Of a stretch of 64,000 nt of DNA, positions 27,286 to 36,756 are shown piece after piece; the first letter of the stretch is position 1, and each line of letters opens with the position of its first letter. The position numbers and the translations under genes are program-made. The stretch comes from Enterococcus florum (GTDB lineage: Bacteria; Bacillota; Bacilli; Lactobacillales; Enterococcaceae), in the NCBI RefSeq assembly GCF_004309355.1, contig NZ_BJCC01000007.1, positions 62,001 to 126,000 of the forward strand. The letters are read 5' to 3'. The notes beneath the pieces are model-generated. The model saw nothing but the letters and a program-made list of their open reading frames with translations. It did not search any database and had not been told where the DNA came from.

Positions 27286-28584
27286 TTATGGATAAATTCG
27301 GTTCAACAGACGTGGGAATGGGCTTGCTTCACGAACATGTTCGATTCCCGCAAGGAAAGTGATCGTCCGTTCTAAGCCTAGTCCAAAGCCGGAATGCGGC
27401 ACGCTGCCATATCTGCGCAAATCCAAATACCATGAGTATTCTTCTTCGTCCAGACCCGCTTCACGAATTTGTTCTAGCAAGTATTCGTAATCCGTTGCCC
27501 GTTCCGAGCCGCCGATAATTTCACCATAGCCTTCTGGTGCAATCATATCTGCACAAATGACCAAATCTTCTCTCGTTGGATGTGGCTTCATGTAGAAAGG
27601 TTTGATGGCTTTTGGATAGTTCAAGATAAAGACTGGTCGGTCAAAGGAGTTGGCAATAAAGGTTTCATGGGGTGCACCAAAATCATCGCCCCATTCAATA
27701 TCATCAAAACCGTTTTTCTTCAATAATTCTACCGCATCATCATAAGAAATGCGTGGATAAGGCAATTGCGTATAGCGTTTCAAGACTTCTTTGTCGCGGC
27801 CTAAAACATCTAGTGAGTATTCACAGTTGTCTAAGACACTTTGCACTAAGTAAGCCACGTATTGCTCTTGGATTTCCAAGCTTTCTTCCTGATGCATAAA
27901 GGCCATTTCTGGCTCGATCATCCAGAACTCGATCAAATGACGACGAGTCTTAGATTTTTCTGCTCGGAAGGTTGGTCCGAATGAGAAAACTTTGCCTAAA
28001 GCCATTGCGGCAGCTTCCATGTAAAGCTGACCACTTTGTGACAAATACGCTTTTTGGTCAAAATAATTGGTTTCAAATAGATCCGTTGTGCCTTCTGGTG
28101 CTGAGCCGGTCAGGATCGGCGGATCAATTTTGACAAACCCATTGTTGTTAAAGAATTCATAGGTTGCGCGAATAATTTCGTTACGGATCAGCATGATTGC
28201 GTGTTGATGAGACGAACGCAGCCATAAATGACGGTGATCCATTAAGAAATCAACACCATGTTCCTTCGGTGTGATCGGATAATCATGACTTTCGCCAACG
28301 ACTTCAATTGATGTGACACCTAATTCATAACCAAATTTGGATCGAGTATCCTCACGAATTTCTCCTGTTACCCAAATCGAGGTTTCTTGGGTCAACTCTT
28401 TGGCAAGCTGAAAGATTTCTTCCCCTACTTCGTTTTTTACCACAACAGCTTGGAAATACGCTGTGCCGTCACGAAGCTGCAGAAAAGAAATTTTCCCGCT
28501 AGAGCGCTTGTTAGCTACCCAAGCACCAATTTTTACGGTCTCGCCAACATGGTTTTTGGCATCAATAATTTGAATCTGTTTCAC
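27286..28584 (-). CDS. asnS: Asparaginyl-tRNA synthetase
   Basis: Charges tRNA-Asn with asparagine. At 432 residues it matches the usual AsnS length. The N-terminal OB-fold anticodon domain covers about residues 1-110 ([24 protein letters not shown]). Class II motifs follow: motif 2 [24 protein letters not shown] and motif 3 [15 protein letters not shown] near the C terminus. The start is GTG at 28584 after GGAGAGACATTT. It is the last gene of dinG-ypmB-aspC-asnS, an order known from Bacillus subtilis. No T-box leader is visible. Confidence 0.96.
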   Translation of the reverse strand: MKQIQIIDAKNHVGETVKIGAWVANKRSSGKISFLQLRDGTAYFQAVVVKNEVGEEIFQLAKELTQETSIWVTGEIREDTRSKFGYELGVTSIEVVGESHDYPITPKEHGVDFLMDHRHLWLRSSHQHAIMLIRNEIIRATYEFFNNNGFVKIDPPILTGSAPEGTTDLFETNYFDQKAYLSQSGQLYMEAAAMALGKVFSFGPTFRAEKSKTRRHLIEFWMIEPEMAFMHQEESLEIQEQYVAYLVQSVLDNCEYSLDVLGRDKEVLKRYTQLPYPRISYDDAVELLKKNGFDDIEWGDDFGAPHETFIANSFDRPVFILNYPKAIKPFYMKPHPTREDLVICADMIAPEGYGEIIGGSERATDYEYLLEQIREAGLDEEEYSWYLDLRRYGSVPHSGFGLGLERTITFLAGIEHVREASPFPRLLNRIYP

Positions 28585-28621
28585 AAATGTCTCTCCTATC
28601 TTTTATCCCGAACCGTCTTTT

Positions 28622-29809
28622 TTACTTTTGGCTATTTTCGATGAAACGGCGGATGCGAACCACTGCTTCTTCCAGATCCTCCATGCTGCTGGAATAACTC
28701 ATACGCACGTTTTCTGGTGCGCCGAAGCCTTCACCAGTTACTAAGGCAACATGTTCCTGCTCTAACAGGTCGTTGACCCAAGTCGTTACGTTGTCGTAGC
28801 CGCCAAGCTCCATTGCTCCCTTGATATTCGGGAACAGGTAGAACGCGCCCTGCGGTTTTTTCAATTTGAAGCCTGGCAACGCTGCGATTTTAGGATAGAT
28901 CGTGTTCAAGCGCTCCTCAAAGGCGATCCGCATTTCTCGAACGGTAGACTGATCTCCTAATAAGGCCTCAAGAGCAGCCGCTTGACTCACGGCAGTTGGA
29001 TTGCTCGTGGATTGAGAAACGATCGAAGCCATCCCTTTGATGATCTCTGCATTCCCGATCGCATAGCCAATGCGCCAGCCAGTCATTGCGAAGGTCTTAG
29101 AAACGCCGTTGATGATAATGGTTTGTTTCGCGATCTCGTCAGACAGCGAGGCCATATAAGGTGCATGCTTGCCATTATAAACCAATCGTGCATAGATATC
29201 ATCGGAAATGATTAAGATATCCTTTTCCACGGCCCATTCACCGATTGCCCGCAATTCGTCTTCTGTATAGATCATTCCAGTCGGGTTCGACGGAGAATTC
29301 AGCAAAATCGCTTGGGTTCTGTCCGTCAATGCCTCTTCCAGCTGCTCTACCGTGATCTTATACTCGTTTTCCAGCTTGGTCTCCACTAAAACTGGTACGC
29401 CTTCAGCCAGCTTTACTTGTTCGCCGTAGCTGACCCAATACGGAACTGGGATGATGACTTCATCTCCGGGATCTAAAATGGTCTGGAACAAGGTATACAA
29501 CGCAAATTTGGCGCCGCTGGTCACGATCACTTGATTCGGTTCAAGATCCAGCCCATAATCTCGTTTCGTTACTTGGATAATCGCCTCTTTTAATTCAGGG
29601 GTTCCGCCGGCAGCAGTATAGAAGCTGACCTTCCCGCTTTTGATTGCTTCGATCGCTGCCTCTTCAATATTGTCCGGCGTAGTAAAGTCAGGCTCACCAA
29701 CGGTCAAGCCGATCACGTTGTGTCCCTCTGCCTTTAATTTTCTTACTTTCGCCGTTGCAGCTAGAGTGACTGATGGTTCAAGTTTTTTGATACGTTTCGC
29801 TAATTTCAT
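28622..29809 (-). CDS. aspC: Aspartate aminotransferase (class I/II, PLP-dependent)
   Basis: Transfers the amino group between aspartate and 2-oxoglutarate; 395 residues. The pyridoxal-phosphate lysine is in INGVSKTFAMTGWRIGY (about residue 235), and the TSGAKFALYT, NSPSNPTGMIY and DDIYARL blocks are those of the AspB/AspC subgroup I-gamma. ATG 29809 follows GGTAGGAGTTGTTGAGG. It feeds the aspartate/asparagine branch, consistent with asnS downstream. B. subtilis calls the equivalent gene aspB. Confidence 0.93.
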   Translation of the reverse strand: MKLAKRIKKLEPSVTLAATAKVRKLKAEGHNVIGLTVGEPDFTTPDNIEEAAIEAIKSGKVSFYTAAGGTPELKEAIIQVTKRDYGLDLEPNQVIVTSGAKFALYTLFQTILDPGDEVIIPVPYWVSYGEQVKLAEGVPVLVETKLENEYKITVEQLEEALTDRTQAILLNSPSNPTGMIYTEDELRAIGEWAVEKDILIISDDIYARLVYNGKHAPYMASLSDEIAKQTIIINGVSKTFAMTGWRIGYAIGNAEIIKGMASIVSQSTSNPTAVSQAAALEALLGDQSTVREMRIAFEERLNTIYPKIAALPGFKLKKPQGAFYLFPNIKGAMELGGYDNVTTWVNDLLEQEHVALVTGEGFGAPENVRMSYSSSMEDLEEAVVRIRRFIENSQK

Positions 29810-29834
29810 CCTCAACAACTCCTACCAATTATTT

Positions 29835-30338
29835 TTAACTACCTTTGATAACATTGATTGTCTGTCCATCCTTGAAGGACAGTAAGTAATACTCGATTGA
29901 TCCATTCGCTGCTTTTCCAGTGACTTCCCACACCGCCTGGTCCTCGAAAAGACCTAACGCCGCTTGCTTGATCGAAAGATCAGGCTGTTCTTGACTGACT
30001 CGGTCTCGAGCCGACTTTTCAGACAGGCCTTCAGATAACTTCACGACATGAATCTGCTGATCGGATTTTGGAATGATCACTGCAAGTTCTTTGCCCTCCG
30101 CGTCTTGACCGACCACAGTGAAATAGGTTTTCTCCCGATTGAACCAATAAAAGTTTTCCACTGTTTTCAGATTTGTTTGCTGTTTGGCAATTTGGATCGC
30201 TTCATTTTTTGCCTGCTGTCTTGGCTGATTTGCACGAATCAACAGCATCGTTACAACGACTAAAACCGCAAATATGGCTCCAATAATGGCAACAAGACGT
30301 TTATTTACTTTTTTTGGCGCTCTTCTTCGTGTACCCAA
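29835..30338 (-). CDS. ypmB: YpmB-like membrane-anchored protein (DUF5590/PepSY)
   Basis: A 167-residue protein with a basic N terminus (RRRAPKKVNKR), one membrane segment at about residues 17-35 and an extracellular domain with two similar beta-alpha units, as in the YpmB/DUF5590 family. Function unknown. The start is a TTG at 30338 with GGGAG nine bases upstream; no ATG alternative precedes the membrane segment. Its place between dinG and aspC is the same as in B. subtilis, which supports the identification. Confidence 0.8.
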   Translation of the reverse strand: MGTRRRAPKKVNKRLVAIIGAIFAVLVVVTMLLIRANQPRQQAKNEAIQIAKQQTNLKTVENFYWFNREKTYFTVVGQDAEGKELAVIIPKSDQQIHVVKLSEGLSEKSARDRVSQEQPDLSIKQAALGLFEDQAVWEVTGKAANGSIEYYLLSFKDGQTINVIKGS

Positions 30339-30391
30339 AACGTTTGTCTCCCTTCAGATAAAACCCATTATACCAAAAGAATGCGCTGGGC

Positions 30392-33148
30392 TCACTGGTT
30401 GTTTGGATTTTTGTCGGAACTTAAGAAATCACTGAGTTCCTCCAGTACCTCGTCGAACGGCGCCTCTACGACCGGCAGCTCTTTTGGCAATGATTTGCGC
30501 AATTGGCCTCCGTATCTAGCCGTGATTAAACGCCGATCCAGCAACAGCATAACACCCTTATCGGTCTCTGAACGAATCAATCGTCCTAACGCCTGCCGCA
30601 GTCGAAGCGCTGCATGAGGAACGGATTCCTGAAAGAAGGGATTGATCCCCTGCTGCTCCAAAAAGTCGTTGCGGGCCTTTACTTGCAAGCGTTGCGGATT
30701 CTCAAACGGCAATCGTGTGACAACTAGAATTTGCAAGACCTCTCCTGGCAGATCGATTCCTTCCCAAAAGCTGTCGGCCCCAAAAAGCAGCGCATCCTCA
30801 GAAAGCAAAAAGCGCTTGAGCAATTTTTCCCGACTGCCGCCGATGCCCTGAGCCAGAACCTCTCTACCTTCATTCAGCAACGGAACCTTCATGTGATGAT
30901 AGACCCGATTCAAAATATCATGAGACGTAAACAGCACGAGAATAGGGCGTTTTTCTTTTTTTGCCAGTTGAGAGATGAGCTTGCTTAGATAGTTGGCATA
31001 TTTTTCAGGCGAGGTTTCCTGGATTGCAATCCCGTCAGTTGGGATATACAGTCGAGCTTGTTTTTCATAATCATACGGACTCGGGATTACCTTTAACGCG
31101 GTTTCAGGAATCCCCCAGCGTCTGGCAAAATAGCGTCGATCACTGCCGATTTTCATCGTGCCGCCTAAATAAAGAATCTGTTGATATCGCTGATACCAAG
31201 CCGTTTCCGGCAACAATGAAGCGGCCAAATCCTGAACATGAAAGGATTGGTCCTGTTCCTTCAGCCAATGGATATACCGTGATTTCCATTGCTCGAAAAA
31301 CAGCTCAAAGCTTTCCTTTTGGCGTTCCAGCTTGCGGTACAGATCGGTAAATTCTCCCCACTGTCCCTGCTGCTTCAAGCTGAACCGATCCTTTTCACTC
31401 ATAAAGTACGCCTGTACTTGCTGAGAGGCCTGCAGCGCTTCATCATACAACAGCGACACTCGCTGGATTAGTTTTTCTCCTTCATAAGACGATTGATCCA
31501 ACTGTTCCTTGGAGATCATCGGCTCCTTGCCGTTAGCAGCCAAACGTTTGCAGGTTTCAAACAGGTCCAGCAAGTCTTCCACCAATTCAGTCAAAATATC
31601 TTCCAATAGATCCAGCATATGTGCAGCAGAACGATCCGACTCAGCGATCCTTTTCCATTTATCAAAAGCTTCGGTCTCTGCCAGGCGATTGAGATGTTTT
31701 TTTGTATTCAGCGCACTAACTTGATGGGTACTCACTTGTTCAAGGATTCGATTCAAGTGGTGTGCTTCGTCAATGATCAAATAGGGACTTTCTGGCAATT
31801 GAAACGATCGCCGCTGCCCTTCATGCGCCAAAAAAGCATGATTGGTCACATACACATTCGATTGCTTGGCCTTCTTTTCACGGTGCCGCAAAAAATCCAC
31901 AGTATAAAAAGGACTTGCCGGACTGATGGTCTCGATGCCCTGATGTGCCACATCCCGCCAAAAAGCATGCTGCAGGCTGGTCATATTCAATTCGTCAAAA
32001 TCCCCCGTCTCTGTTTGAGTAAGCCACACCAGCACAGCCATTTGATAAAAGCTGTACTGCTTGTGCTCCGTTCTTTTTTGCAGCGTTTGCTGGTAACGTA
32101 CAAGATCGATATAATGACGACTGCTTTTCATGATCACTGCCTGCAAAGGCTGATCCAGCAATCGGTTTAATAAAGGCAGATCATGTGTGATGATCTGTTC
32201 CTGTAAAAGCAAGGAAGCAGTACTGATGACCAATGGTTTTTCCGGTGATGCCAGATAACTCATCGGTAGTAAATATCCCAAAGTCTTGCCTAGTCCGGTG
32301 GCCGCTTCAACGATGGTGTTTTTCTCTGTTTTTTTAGTGAAAAAGTCATAGACGAGGTTCATCAAACGCGATTGCTCTCGCCGAAAGACTAACTGATCCT
32401 GATACAGACGCTCCTTGGCCTTTTTTGCTCGAGGGTAGGCTTTATTGCCGTAATAAGTCTCTTCAAAAAGGGCAACAGACTTCTTTTTCAATGCGATTCC
32501 TTGAACGATCTGGAGGTCTTCTGACAGCTCCTTCGGCTGATGGGCCATTTCGTCAAATAAGTCCTGCAAATAATCACCTGTTTGAAAAGCCATGTGCTCT
32601 GTCAATCTGCTGATTTTTTCCATCGTCACCAAAGGCAGTGAGCGGATTTTCTGTTCAATCCTTAAAAACAACTGCGCCGTCACTTCCGCATCGCTGTCTG
32701 CTTGATGAGGATTACGATGCGCCAAGCCTAATTCCGTTGACAAATCACTCAAACGGAAACTCAAGGAAGTCGGCAGAAAAATCTGTGCCAGCTCCACTGT
32801 GTCGATTCCCGGGATCGTCAATGGCGGCATGCCGCACCGGGTCAATTCGTTACTTAAAAAGGTATAATCAAAGAAAATGTTGTGGGCAATAAATATCGTA
32901 TCTTCCAAAAGATTAAAAATCGTTTCAGCCACATCTTCAAAAAAAGGAGCCTGCCGAACACGCTGATTCGTGATACCTGTCAGCGTTTGAATTTGTTTAG
33001 AAATGCCTTTGTCCGGATTGATATCTGTCGCAAAACGTGTGACGATCTCTCCGTCCTCCACAAGAACACAGCCAAATTGGATGATTCGATCAGTGGCGGC
33101 ATCGGTTCCGGTTGTCTCGATATCGACAACAGCGTACGTTTTTTTCAT
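30392..33148 (-). CDS. dinG: DinG-family helicase with N-terminal 3'-5' exonuclease domain
   Basis: A 918-residue protein. Residues 1-170 form a DnaQ-like exonuclease with VDIETTGTD, HNIFFDYTFL and HQADSDAEV motifs. The rest is an XPD/DinG-type superfamily 2 helicase: Walker A region ATGLGKTLGYLLP at about residue 285, DEAH box IIDEAHHLN, and the C-terminal motif QALGRLIRSETDKG. Firmicute DinG proteins combine these domains and in Staphylococcus the protein acts as an exonuclease rather than a helicase. The iron-sulfur cysteines of E. coli DinG are not evident. First gene of the operon; ATG 33148 follows AAGGAGGATATC. Confidence 0.93.
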   Translation of the reverse strand: MKKTYAVVDIETTGTDAATDRIIQFGCVLVEDGEIVTRFATDINPDKGISKQIQTLTGITNQRVRQAPFFEDVAETIFNLLEDTIFIAHNIFFDYTFLSNELTRCGMPPLTIPGIDTVELAQIFLPTSLSFRLSDLSTELGLAHRNPHQADSDAEVTAQLFLRIEQKIRSLPLVTMEKISRLTEHMAFQTGDYLQDLFDEMAHQPKELSEDLQIVQGIALKKKSVALFEETYYGNKAYPRAKKAKERLYQDQLVFRREQSRLMNLVYDFFTKKTEKNTIVEAATGLGKTLGYLLPMSYLASPEKPLVISTASLLLQEQIITHDLPLLNRLLDQPLQAVIMKSSRHYIDLVRYQQTLQKRTEHKQYSFYQMAVLVWLTQTETGDFDELNMTSLQHAFWRDVAHQGIETISPASPFYTVDFLRHREKKAKQSNVYVTNHAFLAHEGQRRSFQLPESPYLIIDEAHHLNRILEQVSTHQVSALNTKKHLNRLAETEAFDKWKRIAESDRSAAHMLDLLEDILTELVEDLLDLFETCKRLAANGKEPMISKEQLDQSSYEGEKLIQRVSLLYDEALQASQQVQAYFMSEKDRFSLKQQGQWGEFTDLYRKLERQKESFELFFEQWKSRYIHWLKEQDQSFHVQDLAASLLPETAWYQRYQQILYLGGTMKIGSDRRYFARRWGIPETALKVIPSPYDYEKQARLYIPTDGIAIQETSPEKYANYLSKLISQLAKKEKRPILVLFTSHDILNRVYHHMKVPLLNEGREVLAQGIGGSREKLLKRFLLSEDALLFGADSFWEGIDLPGEVLQILVVTRLPFENPQRLQVKARNDFLEQQGINPFFQESVPHAALRLRQALGRLIRSETDKGVMLLLDRRLITARYGGQLRKSLPKELPVVEAPFDEVLEELSDFLSSDKNPNNQ

Positions 33149-33282
33149 GATATCCTCCTTCCTATGGAATTATAGCGGATTCTGCCGCTTTTTAACAGAC
33201 ATGACCATTAAAAAGCGGGTGCTGAACCCGTACTATCACAAAATTTCTGAACGGCTTCAGGAGATCACGCTGATTTTGAACG

Positions 33283-33313
33283 CAAAAAAACTCGAGCACA
33301 GATGTACTCGAGT
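33283..33313 (-). terminator. Terminator of the cold shock gene
   Basis: ACTCGAG / CTCGAGT hairpin (33290-33296 and 33307-33313), followed on the minus strand by a run of T. Confidence 0.75.
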
Positions 33314-33328
33314 CAGGATTGATTCAAA

Positions 33329-33529
33329 TTAAGCTTTGTTTACGTTAGTAGCTTGAGGTCCACGTTGACCGTCTTCTACGTCGAAAGTAACCGCTTGGCC
33401 TTCTTCTAACGTCTTGAAGCCGTCACCTTGGATAGCTGAGAAATGAACGAATACGTCGTTTCCGTTTTCAGCGGTAATAAATCCGTAACCTTTTTCTGCG
33501 TTGAACCATTTTACTGTACCTTGTTCCAT
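33329..33529 (-). CDS. Cold shock protein (CspA/CspB family)
   Basis: Single-stranded nucleic acid chaperone of 66 residues, an OB fold. RNA-binding motifs are KGYGFI (RNP1) and VFVHF (RNP2). ATG 33529 is eight to nine bases after AGGAGGATG; the ATG at 33538 lies directly against the ribosome binding site. A leader of over 100 nt upstream would suit cold-regulated translation, though I cannot place the promoter firmly. Single-gene unit with a terminator. Confidence 0.95.
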   Translation of the reverse strand: MEQGTVKWFNAEKGYGFITAENGNDVFVHFSAIQGDGFKTLEEGQAVTFDVEDGQRGPQATNVNKA

Positions 33530-33717
33530 GTTAAACATCCTCCTAGGATAACTATTGATTTGTAATTACTTGCATGGTGATAAGGAAGATGTTGTTTGAA
33601 ACAAGCTTGCCATTTATTACCTAACAAAAACTACATGAATAACTATAACACATTCCTTTTGAATTCTCCACTTAATTTGCTCAAAATTTTATTTAAAACC
33701 GGATCAAACCATTTTCA

Positions 33718-34830
33718 TCAGTAGCGTAAAATCGCCAGCAGACTCTTCTCGTCAGGAGCGTCCTTTTGATCAAGGATAAAGACCTGCCCGCTGTTTTTGA
33801 TAACATGGTCGGCAATCTCATTCAATACTTGACGGCGATCGTACTCCATATCAGGATCTTCGCCGAATCCATCCACTAGATTGGAAGTCGCAATGAACAG
33901 ATGGGAGATTTTCCCTTCCTTGGCTGCCTGAGCGATATCGACCAGTTGATCGATGAATTTTTTGTTCATTAGCTTTTGATAACCGGCGGCTTCTGCGGCG
34001 GCTAATTCATCGTTGATTTTTTGAGCACCTAACTCAATATCTTTTACACCCAGCTGAGCCGGTGAAGCTGAAACAGCTGCTTGGTCAGAGTAATAGCTGT
34101 TTTTGGCAATCTTTTTAAATTGCGTTTGATTTTCTGGCAAGGCGAACAAGTACACAGGAAGCTTGTCTGGGTTGTCTAAGCCGTCCTTCAGGAAATTGTC
34201 TACAGCCTGGTAATAATTGACCCAGTCGATCTCTACTTCCTCATCCTTCGCATTCACACCATGATAGGCGATCCCTTCTTGAGAGCTTCCTTGTGAGGAA
34301 TAATTTAAGTTGCCGCCCGTCAATTCGTCTCCTAAAGCGGTCACCACATCTTTCGGTGCCCCTTCTGGAAGCGCCACTTCTTGGACCGCACGATTTTTTA
34401 CGACATATAACTTCATGGAATCACGATTCAGCCCCATGAGGTAGTAAGAATAATTGTATTGCGCGTTTTTGATGATCGCCAACAGGTAAGGCAGGTCACT
34501 GACATAATATTGATTGTCTACTTCGATATTCAAGCGATGAACATACGTTTCTTCCGCGCCTAAAATAATCGCAGCACTTTTCGTTGCGCTTCTCCAAAAG
34601 GATGGATCCGCAAGCAACCGATCGATTTTTTCTTGGAATGGTGCAAAGCTTTGATCTGCATAACGTTTCTCAAAGCGCTTTTTGGCCTCTTTTGCAAAGT
34701 TCTTCAAACGAATTTGATCCTTCTCAACCTCTTGATGCGCCACGTGGGTATTCAACATAAACGTAATAAATGGTCCCTTTGCGTCATCTGAAGTCAATTC
34801 AGCGAGTAACTTTTTACTAATCAATGCCAT
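33718..34830 (-). CDS. baeRF6-like protein (bacterial archaeo-eukaryotic release factor family)
   Basis: A 370-residue cytoplasmic protein that resembles the baeRF6 family, distant relatives of eRF1 domains. The N-terminal block with GPFITFMLNTHV, the AAIILGAEETYVHRL segment and the middle QYNYSYYLMGLNRDSMKLYVVKNRAVQEV strand region fit, as does the C-terminal HLFIATSNLVDGFGEDPD loop. Such proteins are proposed to act on ribosomes, perhaps in rescue or hibernation, but their function is not established. ATG 34830 follows AGGAGGGGTTTATTT. Single-gene unit. Confidence 0.7.
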   Translation of the reverse strand: MALISKKLLAELTSDDAKGPFITFMLNTHVAHQEVEKDQIRLKNFAKEAKKRFEKRYADQSFAPFQEKIDRLLADPSFWRSATKSAAIILGAEETYVHRLNIEVDNQYYVSDLPYLLAIIKNAQYNYSYYLMGLNRDSMKLYVVKNRAVQEVALPEGAPKDVVTALGDELTGGNLNYSSQGSSQEGIAYHGVNAKDEEVEIDWVNYYQAVDNFLKDGLDNPDKLPVYLFALPENQTQFKKIAKNSYYSDQAAVSASPAQLGVKDIELGAQKINDELAAAEAAGYQKLMNKKFIDQLVDIAQAAKEGKISHLFIATSNLVDGFGEDPDMEYDRRQVLNEIADHVIKNSGQVFILDQKDAPDEKSLLAILRY

Positions 34831-34984
34831 AAATAAACCCCTCCTAAATTAAAATCTTACAAGCTCAGTGTACCATAGGGGCATAATTCCTCGAAACGAT
34901 ACGCAAGAAAAGTCTTTATAAGCATAAAATTGTTTGAATCCTAAACGTTACTTATGTTTTTCTCATAATTTTCTTAGCAATTAA

Positions 34985-35062
34985 CTAAGCAAGTTTCATG
35001 ATTTTTTGAAGCGTTTCCTTTATGATAAAGACATACCAATTATCCCGAATTGGTTTTTTCAT
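34985..35062 (-). CDS. Possible 25-residue peptide gene
   Basis: The frame encodes MKKPIRDNWYVFIIKETLQK and five more residues, basic at the start with a short hydrophobic WYVFII core. The ribosome binding site GGTAGGAG stands five bases before the ATG at 35062, which is the main reason to list it. A strong hairpin (35100-35123) would lie in its 5' leader, and another hairpin covers its start region. I do not recognise the peptide. It could be a leader peptide, a type I toxin-like peptide or chance. Confidence 0.35.
   Translation of the reverse strand: MKKPIRDNWYVFIIKETLQKIMKLA
35034..35059 (+). terminator. Terminator-like hairpin (plus strand)
   Basis: ACCAATT / AATTGGT followed by TTTTTTC. 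First of two plus-strand terminator-like hairpins in tandem with no known gene upstream on that strand. Confidence 0.5.
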
Positions 35063-35099
35063 ACTTACTCCTACCAAGAGTAAATAACAACCTTCATTT

Positions 35100-35131
35100 C
35101 CACCATAGTGACGGCTATGGTGGTTTTTTTT
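35100..35131 (+). terminator. Strong terminator upstream of the PH/SHOCT gene
   Basis: CCACCATAG (35100-35108) / CTATGGTGG (35115-35123), followed by eight T. It insulates the promoter at 35136-35164 from upstream transcription. Confidence 0.75.
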
Positions 35132-35135
35132 GTGA

Positions 35136-35164
35136 TTGTTTGCTGCAGAAGTCTTTGCTACAAT
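35136..35164 (+). promoter_or_regulatory. Promoter of the PH/SHOCT gene
   Basis: TTGTTT (35136-35141), a 17-bp spacer and TACAAT (35159-35164) preceded by TGC (extended -10). Confidence 0.65.
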
Positions 35165-35194
35165 AAAATGAAGACTAACAAAAGGGGAATACTC

Positions 35195-35740
35195 ATGAAA
35201 CATGCTGAACAAATGTATACCTATTGCAAGGAAAGAGGCTATTTTTCCGGATCTGATCGATCATTTACCTTGAAATTGTTTGAAGTGATCGAAAAATATC
35301 TGACACCAGAAGAAGAAGTCCTTTTATGCTTTGTCGGCGTGCATAACCGTCGTTCGGCCACCAGCAACGAAGGGTTTTATGCCTACGCACTGACCAACCA
35401 GCGATTGATGATGGGCCAGAAAAAACTGCTGGGTGACGACATCAAAAGTCTTTCGCTGCAAAGCATTCAGGACATTCGCCTGCATAAAGACTCTACTACT
35501 GCTTTGCTCGAGCTCCATACTGCAGATGGTCCGATTAAGATCATGCTGACAGAATACGAATCAGAGGATATCTATCAAAGTCTCCGACACCAGCTTTTTC
35601 ATTCTGTTGATTCGTCATCGGAAAAAGGCACTCCTCCTGAATCAGCTGCCGAGCAGTTACTCAAGTTTAAAGAAATGCTGGATGATCAGCTGATTACCAA
35701 AGAAGATTTTGAAAAGTTGAAAAATGAAATTCTAAGCTAA
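35195..35740 (+). CDS. PH-like and SHOCT domain protein
   Basis: A 181-residue cytoplasmic protein. The middle part (about residues 40-130) looks like a bacterial pleckstrin-homology domain of the YokE type: EEVLLCFVGVHN, YALTNQRLMMGQKKLLG and IQDIRLHKDS are typical strands. The last 30 residues (AAEQLLKFKEMLDDQLITKEDFEKLK) match the SHOCT motif found at the ends of many bacterial proteins. Function unknown. ATG 35195 follows AAAGGGGAATACTC. The gene has its own promoter and a strong terminator. Confidence 0.8.
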   Translation: MKHAEQMYTYCKERGYFSGSDRSFTLKLFEVIEKYLTPEEEVLLCFVGVHNRRSATSNEGFYAYALTNQRLMMGQKKLLGDDIKSLSLQSIQDIRLHKDSTTALLELHTADGPIKIMLTEYESEDIYQSLRHQLFHSVDSSSEKGTPPESAAEQLLKFKEMLDDQLITKEDFEKLKNEILS

Positions 35741-35744
35741 AAAA

Positions 35745-35775
35745 CGCCCCCTGATTCTCCACGGATCAGGGGGCG
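35745..35775. terminator. Bidirectional terminator, PH/SHOCT gene and rsmI
   Basis: CGCCCCCTGAT / ATCAGGGGGCG, an 11-bp perfect GC-rich stem. On the minus strand it is followed by TTTTTT. Confidence 0.8.
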
Positions 35776-35846
35776 AAATTATTTATAAAAGGATTTGAGG
35801 CATAGCAGCTCTTCGGATTCAAAAAGAAGCCAACCTCGACAGCTTC

Positions 35847-36704
35847 TTATAGTTCATGATACGACTTGTACACATCCTGCTTTTTCAGCTGATTTCGTTT
35901 GGCAACATCTTTGATTGCTTCTTTGCTAGACTTGCCTTCACGGATCAGCTGCTCCACCTGTTCCTTTAAGGATCCTTCGATAAGGGGCTTTTCAGCAGTT
36001 TCCGTTGAGCCCGCTACCAATAAGCAGCATTCTCCTTTTAAGGGATGCTCCAAGAGATGGTCGTATACCTCTTGGACTGTCCCACGGATATATTCTTCAT
36101 ACAACTTTGTCAGCTCTCGACAAACCACGACCTCTCGCTCGCCCATGATTTCTTGAATCGTCTTCAAGGTTTCTTTGACGCGGTGCGGCGATTCGTAAAA
36201 AATCAAGGTCGCTGTCTGATACTTTAGTTCCTCCAGTTCCTTTTTTTGCTGGCTCTTCTTGCGCTGCAAAAAGCCGTAGAAATAAAAGGGCTGCGGTGAC
36301 AGACCAGAGGCGATCAACGCAGTCATTCCTGCAGTCGCACCTGGCAAAGACACGACAGCGATTTGTTCGAGAATGCAGGCCTGCACCAATTCATATCCAG
36401 GATCGCTGATGGAAGGCATTCCTGCATCACTGACCTGAGCGATCGTTTTTCCTTGCTTCAGCAGCTCGATCAGTTCAGGGATTCGTTCTTTGTAATTGTG
36501 TTCATGAAGACTTCGTTGAGGTACCTTGATCTCAAAATGATTTAACAGTTTCTGCGTATTGCGTGTGTCCTCGCTGGCGATCAGATTCACTGTTTGCAGT
36601 GTGCTGACCGCTCGAAAAGTCATATCTTCGAGATTCCCAATGGGGGTAGGAACCAAATACAATGTTCCAAATGATTGCTTGGCAAAGCTTTTTTGTGTGT
36701 GCAT
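35847..36704 (-). CDS. rsmI: 16S rRNA (cytidine(1402)-2'-O)-methyltransferase
   Basis: SAM-dependent enzyme of 285 residues that methylates the ribose of C1402 in 16S rRNA. Family motifs are LYLVPTPIGNLEDMTFRAV at the start, ASEDTRNTQKLLNHF, QVSDAGMPSISDPG and LPGATAGMTALIASGL. ATG 36704 follows AAGGAAGACCCT. A hairpin with T-run lies between yabA and this gene (36731-36756), so its expression may be partly separate from the upstream cluster. Confidence 0.96.
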   Translation of the reverse strand: MHTQKSFAKQSFGTLYLVPTPIGNLEDMTFRAVSTLQTVNLIASEDTRNTQKLLNHFEIKVPQRSLHEHNYKERIPELIELLKQGKTIAQVSDAGMPSISDPGYELVQACILEQIAVVSLPGATAGMTALIASGLSPQPFYFYGFLQRKKSQQKKELEELKYQTATLIFYESPHRVKETLKTIQEIMGEREVVVCRELTKLYEEYIRGTVQEVYDHLLEHPLKGECCLLVAGSTETAEKPLIEGSLKEQVEQLIREGKSSKEAIKDVAKRNQLKKQDVYKSYHEL

Positions 36705-36730
36705 AGGGTCTTCCTTTCTAAGAAAAGATA

Positions 36731-36756
36731 AAAAAACCGGAACAGGTGTCCCGGTT
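36731..36756 (-). terminator. Terminator or attenuator between yabA and rsmI
   Basis: AACCGG (36735-36740) / CCGGTT (36751-36756), extended by GA/TC-like pairs, followed on the minus strand by seven T. Confidence 0.65.

Noticed and set aside
28585-28621. T-box riboswitch ahead of asnS
   Set aside because: Only 37 bp separate asnS from aspC; there is no room for a T-box leader.
34985-35212. 75-codon version of the small minus-strand frame
   Set aside because: The upper two thirds cross the terminator and promoter of the plus-strand gene; only the 25-codon part has a ribosome binding site.
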